A stretch of DNA of 64,000 nt, from NCBI GenBank assembly GCA_902799345.1, contig CADBZW010000003.1, positions 88,300 to 152,299 on the forward strand, read 5' to 3'. The DNA is from an uncultured Bacteroidia bacterium. Lineage in GTDB: Bacteria > Bacteroidota > Bacteroidia > Bacteroidales > F082. The translations under genes were made by a program, and so were the position numbers. The notes under the pieces are model-generated. The model had not been told where the DNA came from, did no database searches, and saw only the letters and a list, made by a program, of their open reading frames with translations. Of this stretch, positions 59,957-64,000 are shown piece by piece. The stretch's first letter is position 1. Every line of letters starts with the position of its first letter.

Positions 59957-61327
59957 TTATCGTGTTGAACGATTTTGTTTACATAGAAAAATAGAATTTG
60001 TTGTATTTGAAACCTTAAAACGGTCATCAATACGGTACCCAACCACCCAAAGGATGTCGCCACTAGCGGAAACCATGAGCCAGACATTCTGCTTCTGATA
60101 TTCAGTAAATTTCTGATCTACAAAGAAATCGCTTAACAGCTTAGAGCCTTTCATGCCCAAGGGATGGAAGCGGTCGCCATGACGCCAATGGCGCAAGGTC
60201 ATAGGGAACTTCAATGTATCGAAATCCAATTGCGCTACCTCGGGAGACTTGTCGACGACAAAATCGGAGGTTTTCTCCAACTTGGAAAAGCAAAGATGGA
60301 CGGGTGAAAGGATTTCCTGCTCCCCTATTTCGATTTGGATTTCGTCATCTTTTTTCTCCTTTATTTCAGAGAGTTGCAGTTCATCTCTACCGATAACAAG
60401 GCCATGCGTTGGTGAACAGTATTGGTTTCCAATACCCGTTCCGAGGGCATCGTAGATAAAATGGCATTGGTCGGGGTTGAAACCGAATTGTCTCAGCCAT
60501 TCGAAAAGCAATTGAAACGAGAAAGTCGGCCCTTCGACGGGCTCAGGGGCCTCGGTCTTTACCAACTTAGAATAAGGCAACCTTTGAACATCACCCTCTC
60601 GTTCCACAATTTGCGCCAACTTCTCTTTCAATAATGCCCTATAAAGCTCGTTTTCAGCAGCAAGATGCTCCAACGACTTATACAATCCCTGCCTCGCTTC
60701 AGGTTGCAGTTCATCAAAAGTAGGCAGCATTTGATTGCGGATTCTGTTGCGCAGATAAACGGATTCGGCGTTGGTATGGTCTTCTCTCCAAAGGATTTGG
60801 TTCTCAACTGCATACTTTCGGATTTGTTCTCGCGAAGCCCACAACAAAGGGCGAATAATCACTCCATTTTGTGGCTTCATGCCTTTCAGTCCGTTGAGGC
60901 CTGCGCCGCGCAACAGGTTGATGAAAAAAGTCTCAGCTTGGTCATCGGCATGATGCGCCACCGCGATTTTGTCATAGCCCAACTGCTGCCGAAGTTCCTC
61001 AAACCAAGCATAGCGCAACTCCCGAGCGGCCATTTCGATGGATAATCCTTGTTCTTTGGCAAACTTTTCCGTCTCAAAACGCTTCACAAAACATTGAATT
61101 TCATTCTTTTCACAGAAACTACGCACAAACTTTTCATCCCCGTCCGACTCCTCGCCACGCAGATGGAAATTGCAATGTGCCGCGACAAACTGCACTTTGG
61201 TTTTCAGCAGCAAATACGCCAAAACCATGGAGTCGATGCCGCCGCTGAGGGCCAAAATGATCTTTTCACCCTCGGAAATCAAGTGACACCTATTAATATA
61301 TGCCGTGAACTGGTCAAGCATGGTCAT
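59957..61327 (-). CDS. tilS: tRNA(Ile)-lysidine synthase
   Basis: TilS converts C34 of tRNA-Ile(CAU) to lysidine, which is essential for decoding AUA. The 456-residue protein has the PP-loop ILALSGGIDSMVLAYLLLK (24-42), HCNFHLRGEESDGDEKFV, VAHHADDQAETFFINLLRGA, RPLLWASREQIRKYA and a C-terminal TilS domain (LRHWRHGDRFHPLGMKGSKL, then LSDFFVD). Residues about 258-267 (EAPEPVEGP) are encoded by a dispersed CCTTCGACGGGCTCAG repeat inserted in frame between domains. It overlaps the flavin reductase gene by 4 bp. Confidence 0.93.
   Translation of the reverse strand: MTMLDQFTAYINRCHLISEGEKIILALSGGIDSMVLAYLLLKTKVQFVAAHCNFHLRGEESDGDEKFVRSFCEKNEIQCFVKRFETEKFAKEQGLSIEMAARELRYAWFEELRQQLGYDKIAVAHHADDQAETFFINLLRGAGLNGLKGMKPQNGVIIRPLLWASREQIRKYAVENQILWREDHTNAESVYLRNRIRNQMLPTFDELQPEARQGLYKSLEHLAAENELYRALLKEKLAQIVEREGDVQRLPYSKLVKTEAPEPVEGPTFSFQLLFEWLRQFGFNPDQCHFIYDALGTGIGNQYCSPTHGLVIGRDELQLSEIKEKKDDEIQIEIGEQEILSPVHLCFSKLEKTSDFVVDKSPEVAQLDFDTLKFPMTLRHWRHGDRFHPLGMKGSKLLSDFFVDQKFTEYQKQNVWLMVSASGDILWVVGYRIDDRFKVSNTTNSIFLCKQNRSTR
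60527..60554 (-). repeat. dispersed repeat inserted in frame within tilS
   Basis: CGGCCCTTCGACGGGCTCAG then GGGCCTCG on the plus strand; translates as APEPVEGP on the minus strand. Same family as 36401-36450. Confidence 0.75.
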
Positions 61328-61890
61328 TTCTTTTTCTTCACCGAAAAACCAAAGCCGCCGATTTTCTCGCCCAAGCCATAATACTTGCCGTGGGAATAGG
61401 CCAAAGGCTTGGCATGGTTGAGTTGGAAGGCACCCGTGCCTTTGTCGATGAGTTTTTCCTCCGCATTGACGGCCACCACCTCAGCAATGAACATATCGTG
61501 AGAGCCCAATTCCTTCACCTCCACCACCTTGCACTCGATACTCAACGGTGACTCGGCAATCAAAGGAGCCTTCACGATTTGGGCTGGTTCGGTGTGCAAG
61601 TGCATTTGCTTGAACTTGTTGTAGTCGCGGCCCGAGCGCACACCGCACCAATCCGTTGCCGTGGCCAGTTCCTCCGTCGTCAGGTTGATGACGAACTCCT
61701 TGTTTTTCATGATGAGGTCGTGCGAGTGGCGTTCCTTGCGGACGGAGATGTAGCACATGGGCGGGTCGGAGCAGATGGTGCCCGTCCAGCCAATGGTGAT
61801 GATATTGTAGTTCTCCTCGCAGTCGCCGCAGGTGACCATCACGGCGGGCAGGGGATAAATCATTGTTCCGGGTTTGAAGGGGATTTTCAT
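61324..61890 (-). CDS. flavin reductase-family FMN-binding protein
   Basis: A 188-residue split-barrel flavoprotein: YPLPAVMVTCGDCEENYNII, TIGWTGTICSDPPMCYISVR, HDLIMKNKEFVINLTTEELA, and GSHDMFIAEVVAVNAEEKLI. It matches flavin reductase-like proteins of anaerobes that bind FMN; the electron acceptor is unknown. It is coupled to tilS (4-bp overlap) and lies 27 bp after a two-TM protein gene. Confidence 0.87.
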   Translation of the reverse strand: MKIPFKPGTMIYPLPAVMVTCGDCEENYNIITIGWTGTICSDPPMCYISVRKERHSHDLIMKNKEFVINLTTEELATATDWCGVRSGRDYNKFKQMHLHTEPAQIVKAPLIAESPLSIECKVVEVKELGSHDMFIAEVVAVNAEEKLIDKGTGAFQLNHAKPLAYSHGKYYGLGEKIGGFGFSVKKKK

Positions 61891-61917
61891 GATTGAGCTT
61901 TCTATTTACACTTTTAC

Positions 61918-62457
61918 TTAACCATCAAAAAAGTCGCGTTCGACACCATACTTAGAGGCCTTTTCCAAAAAAACTTCCTTGAAATCTTCAAGGTTATCAT
62001 CATTATTCTTTTGTTTCTCAAATATTCTAATAAATGGCATAGAAATCCGAAAACTATTGCCAGAATAAACAAATACTAAAAAATCCATTCCTTGGGTCAA
62101 CCCCCTTGGATTGAGATAATACCTTGACATGTTTTTCCATTCTATCAATCGGTATTTTTGGCAAAACCTCGACCCAGAAAGTCTCGTCTGCTCAAGACCC
62201 TTATCGGTAACTCTAAGGTTCACTTTTACCTCTGTGAATTTGTGCCCAATAAACCAAAAAAACAGGCCTCCGGCCAACAGCACCCCATAGGACAGCAATT
62301 TGTCATCCTTGAACATTTTATAAAGAGGAATTGACAGTAATACGCCGATGATAAAGCAAAAAATAACCACAAACTCTAAATACTTCACAATCGTGTATCC
62401 TTCAGGTCGCGGAACGGTTTTTTCTTCGACATTGTTTTTTTTCTCTTCTTCGCTCAT
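61918..62457 (-). CDS. two-TM membrane protein, unknown
   Basis: A 179-residue protein with two hydrophobic segments (FVVIFCFIIGVLLSIPLY and LLSYGVLLAGGLFFWFIGH) and a C-terminal soluble domain (LRVTDKGLEQTRLSGSRFCQ, RLIEWKNMSRYYLNPRG) reminiscent of bacterial PH-like membrane proteins. No specific family is recognised. It heads the operon with flavin reductase and tilS, from a promoter at 62478-62485. Confidence 0.65.
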   Translation of the reverse strand: MSEEEKKNNVEEKTVPRPEGYTIVKYLEFVVIFCFIIGVLLSIPLYKMFKDDKLLSYGVLLAGGLFFWFIGHKFTEVKVNLRVTDKGLEQTRLSGSRFCQKYRLIEWKNMSRYYLNPRGLTQGMDFLVFVYSGNSFRISMPFIRIFEKQKNNDDNLEDFKEVFLEKASKYGVERDFFDG

Positions 62458-62477
62458 CGCTGATTATTTTATGATTG

Positions 62478-62485
62478 CAAAAATA
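62478..62485 (-). promoter_or_regulatory. -7 promoter element of the two-TM/flavin reductase/tilS operon
   Basis: TATTTTTG on the minus strand, 20 nt before ATG 62457. Confidence 0.6.
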
Positions 62486-62539
62486 ATGATTTTCTTTGTC
62501 ATCTTGCGGAGAATACAACAATGTTGGAGATAGTATTTC

Positions 62540-62923
62540 CTATATCGAATTGATGAAATATCTCACTGCTTCAAGCAACGGGTCAAGGTCTTGACGAATA
62601 GTCAACAGCACAACTTCACCATCAATGTCAAAATAGCCGTGCGCAATATGGTTTCTAATGCCGACGACATCTTCCCAAGGGATTTCAGGACGCTCTGGCA
62701 AAAGTTTTTCTTCGGTCAAACTGTCAATTTGATGAATGCCTTCACCAATTGCTTCAATCAACATACAACTGGCCGCAAGCTTTTGCATCCCATCGGGTGA
62801 CAAATAATAATCCTCAGCCGTCTCGATATTAGCATTCCAATTCTTGAGTTGCTCAATGGCGTTCTCAATTTGTCGAAATATGCCTATTACTCTATCCCGT
62901 TTATTTGATGACGTAAATTCCAT
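62540..62923 (-). CDS. hepT: HepT-like HEPN toxin (DUF86)
   Basis: A 127-residue HEPN protein of the HepT/DUF86 type: DYYLSPDGMQKLAASCMLIE, AIGEGIHQID, PEIPWEDVVGIRNHIAHGYF with RX4HXY (Arg90, His95, Tyr97). HepT is a type VII toxin RNase silenced by MntA, which AMPylates the tyrosine of this motif. It overlaps its antitoxin gene by 23 bp; antitoxin first, in contrast to the pair at 59.2-59.9 kb. Confidence 0.85.
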   Translation of the reverse strand: MEFTSSNKRDRVIGIFRQIENAIEQLKNWNANIETAEDYYLSPDGMQKLAASCMLIEAIGEGIHQIDSLTEEKLLPERPEIPWEDVVGIRNHIAHGYFDIDGEVVLLTIRQDLDPLLEAVRYFINSI

Positions 62924-63197
62924 CTTTATTGATCTCTTGTAATAAATAAGGATTCATGTGTTGGTGCATTCTCACCACATCCACTGGACAACCCAAAAGA
63001 TGTTCAAGAAATCGCTTCAATCTAACTATCAAATAGGCCCGAGGTTCCATTTCCACACACACATCAACATCGCTTCCTTCAACCTGTTCACCTCGCGACA
63101 CAGACCCAAACAGGCGAAGCGAACGGATTCCGAAGTTTTTCCTTAACTCATCCTCTTGATTTTCAATCAATTCAATATATTCTTTTTTTGTCTTCAT
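62901..63197 (-). CDS. mntA: MntA-like nucleotidyltransferase antitoxin
   Basis: A 98-residue MNT-domain protein from ATG 63197 (MKTKKEYIELIENQEDELRK). Catalytic pattern RLFGSVSRGEQVEGSDVDV (Gly31-Ser32, Asp43, Asp45), then VDVVRMHQHMNPYLLQEINK typical of MntA. The longer frame starts upstream of the promoter and is rejected. The -7 element ends 4 nt before the ATG, so the mRNA is probably leaderless. Paired with hepT by overlap. Confidence 0.87.
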   Translation of the reverse strand: MKTKKEYIELIENQEDELRKNFGIRSLRLFGSVSRGEQVEGSDVDVCVEMEPRAYLIVRLKRFLEHLLGCPVDVVRMHQHMNPYLLQEINKDGIYVIK

Positions 63198-63201
63198 ATT
63201 G

Positions 63202-63209
63202 CAAAAGTA
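63202..63209 (-). promoter_or_regulatory. -7 promoter element of mntA-hepT
   Basis: TACTTTTG on the minus strand, ending only 4 nt before the mntA ATG. Confidence 0.6.
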
Positions 63210-63246
63210 ATCAATTTCCTTAAAACGCAACATGTTTGACAATCAG

Positions 63247-63290
63247 AAAATGAAAAAATCCCGCCCAAACGAGCGGGATTTTTTCATTTT
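63247..63290. terminator. bidirectional terminator
   Basis: A perfect 18-bp stem, AAAATGAAAAAATCCCGC against its complement, around an 8-nt loop. It lies between the right-edge korB gene (minus strand) and mntA; a dispersed repeat sits between it and the korB stop. Confidence 0.85.
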
Positions 63291-63320
63291 TAAGGGCGAC
63301 TGGCCGATGCCTTTTATCTG

Positions 63321-63372
63321 TCGGCCCTTCGACCCTTCGAGGGGCCTCAGGGACCGCAGGCTCAAGGACCTT
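63321..63372. repeat. dispersed CCTTCGAGGGGCCTCAGG repeat
   Basis: CGGCCCTTCGACCCTTCGAG, GGGCCTCAGGGACC and GGCTCAAGGACC; same family as 1243-1270. It ends 3 bp before the korB stop. Confidence 0.65.
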
Positions 63373-63375
63373 AGC

Positions 63376-64000
63376 TTAGTCGATCGTCCAGGTCGAACCG
63401 CTGTTCAGCAGGTCGTCCATGCACTTAATCTTCGAGTTGGCCTTCTCGTTTTCAATGACTTGCACAAGGCTGTCGTTGAAGGTCGGGGCTTTCACGTCGC
63501 GGATGACGCCGATGGCGGCGGGGAAATGAGGCGGCATCATGTGAGCCAGCATCATGTGGATGCCCGTGTCCTCCGTGGTCTTGTCGTGGACGAGGATGTC
63601 CTTCTCGGTGATACCGTTTTCGCCAATGGTGACGACTTCGAGATGGTTGTCCTTCAGCATGATACCCTTGTCGCGGTTCTTGCCGAAAATCAAGGGCTGG
63701 CCGTGTACGCACTTCACTTGCATGTCGTCACGAACGTCCTTGCCAGTGATGTTTTCGTGCACGCCGTTCGAGAAAATCATGCAGTTTTGCAGGACTTCGG
63801 TCACGGCGATGCCATCGTGCTTGTACGACTCCATGAAGATTTCGCTCAGTTCCTTCGGGTTGATGTCAACGCCACGGGCGAAGAACGTGGCCTTGGCGCC
63901 GATGGCGAGTTCGCCAGGATTGAACGGGTCTTCGTAGGTGCCTTGCGGCGAAGTCTTGGTCTTCGTGCCACGGAACGTGCAGGGCGAGAACTGACCCTTG
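63376..64000 (-). CDS. korB: 2-oxoacid:ferredoxin oxidoreductase beta subunit, partial at right edge
   Basis: The C-terminal 207 residues of a thiamine-diphosphate beta subunit of the 2-oxoglutarate (or related 2-oxoacid) ferredoxin oxidoreductase, which makes acyl-CoA and reduced ferredoxin. Visible: FSPCTFRGTKTKTSPQGTYE, ATFFARGVDINPKELSEIFM, HDGIAVTEVLQNCMIFSNGV, IMLKDNHLEVVTIGENGITE and PPHFPAAIGVIRDVKAPTFN. The TPP-binding half lies beyond the window. 2-oxoglutarate is favoured by the KorB-like pattern, but pyruvate or isovalerate homologues are not excluded. Confidence 0.85.
   Translation of the reverse strand, partial: KGQFSPCTFRGTKTKTSPQGTYEDPFNPGELAIGAKATFFARGVDINPKELSEIFMESYKHDGIAVTEVLQNCMIFSNGVHENITGKDVRDDMQVKCVHGQPLIFGKNRDKGIMLKDNHLEVVTIGENGITEKDILVHDKTTEDTGIHMMLAHMMPPHFPAAIGVIRDVKAPTFNDSLVQVIENEKANSKIKCMDDLLNSGSTWTID

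Noticed and set aside
59150-63197. A larger defence island around the MNT/HEPN genes
   Set aside because: The genes between are housekeeping (tilS, flavin reductase); no restriction, CBASS, retron or CRISPR genes are nearby.

Overview
The window is a contiguous stretch of a Bacteroidota chromosome, most likely an uncultured member of the Bacteroidales. The evidence is consistent: type IX secretion (T9SS) components (porV, porU, gldJ, porT), at least three secreted proteins with C-terminal T9SS sorting domains, DUF4254 and GIN-domain proteins, and many promoters with the Bacteroidota -7 element TAnnTTTG (some with a TTTG-type -33 element 19-21 nt upstream). No phage, insertion sequence, CRISPR array or rRNA operon is visible. 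Both edges cut a gene: porV on the left and a 2-oxoacid:ferredoxin oxidoreductase beta subunit on the right.

Layout. 1-12.8 kb: T9SS and cell wall. porV and two tandem porU-like C25 peptidases lie on the minus strand, facing away from gldJ, murF and anmK. 12.9-18.4 kb: accessory genes, namely an ORF6N/PLD-like protein, a large InlB-repeat T9SS cargo and an AAA/DUF4143 ATPase. 18.4-29.8 kb: envelope polysaccharide and lipid A genes (flippase, methyltransferase, GT4, lpxA, lpxC, DUF218, lpxD), an aminotransferase, DUF4254, a GT9 heptosyltransferase-like enzyme and menG. 29.9-41.8 kb: porT, tRNA-Glu, lplA, two methylthiotransferases, rpsT, radC, wecB, a beta-propeller T9SS cargo, rpsF-rpsR-rplI, an RNA methyltransferase and a DUF559 protein. 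41.8-52.8 kb: a repeat-rich gap, another T9SS cargo, mazG, a PagL-like outer-membrane deacylase, a GIN lipoprotein, an aromatic-rich lipoprotein, a FadL-like porin, a zinc-ribbon coiled-coil protein and nif3. 52.9-64 kb: lpxK-pnp-lpxH-M20 dipeptidase, dsbD, two separate MNT/HEPN (MntA/HepT-like) modules, tilS, a flavin reductase, a two-TM protein and korB.

Functionally the window is dominated by envelope biogenesis. Five Raetz-pathway genes (lpxA, C, D, H, K) plus a PagL-like enzyme build and trim lipid A. The T9SS genes export and process cargo that carries C-terminal sorting domains. Unusual points are the porU tandem duplication, an LpxC without the FabZ fusion usual in the phylum, dispersed repeats translated in frame inside wecB and tilS, and two diverged copies of an intergenic repeat that folds as a cloverleaf with apparent compensatory changes. 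I found no obvious large undescribed system. The best candidates for new biology are the PorU pair, the cloverleaf repeat and the two MNT/HEPN modules.
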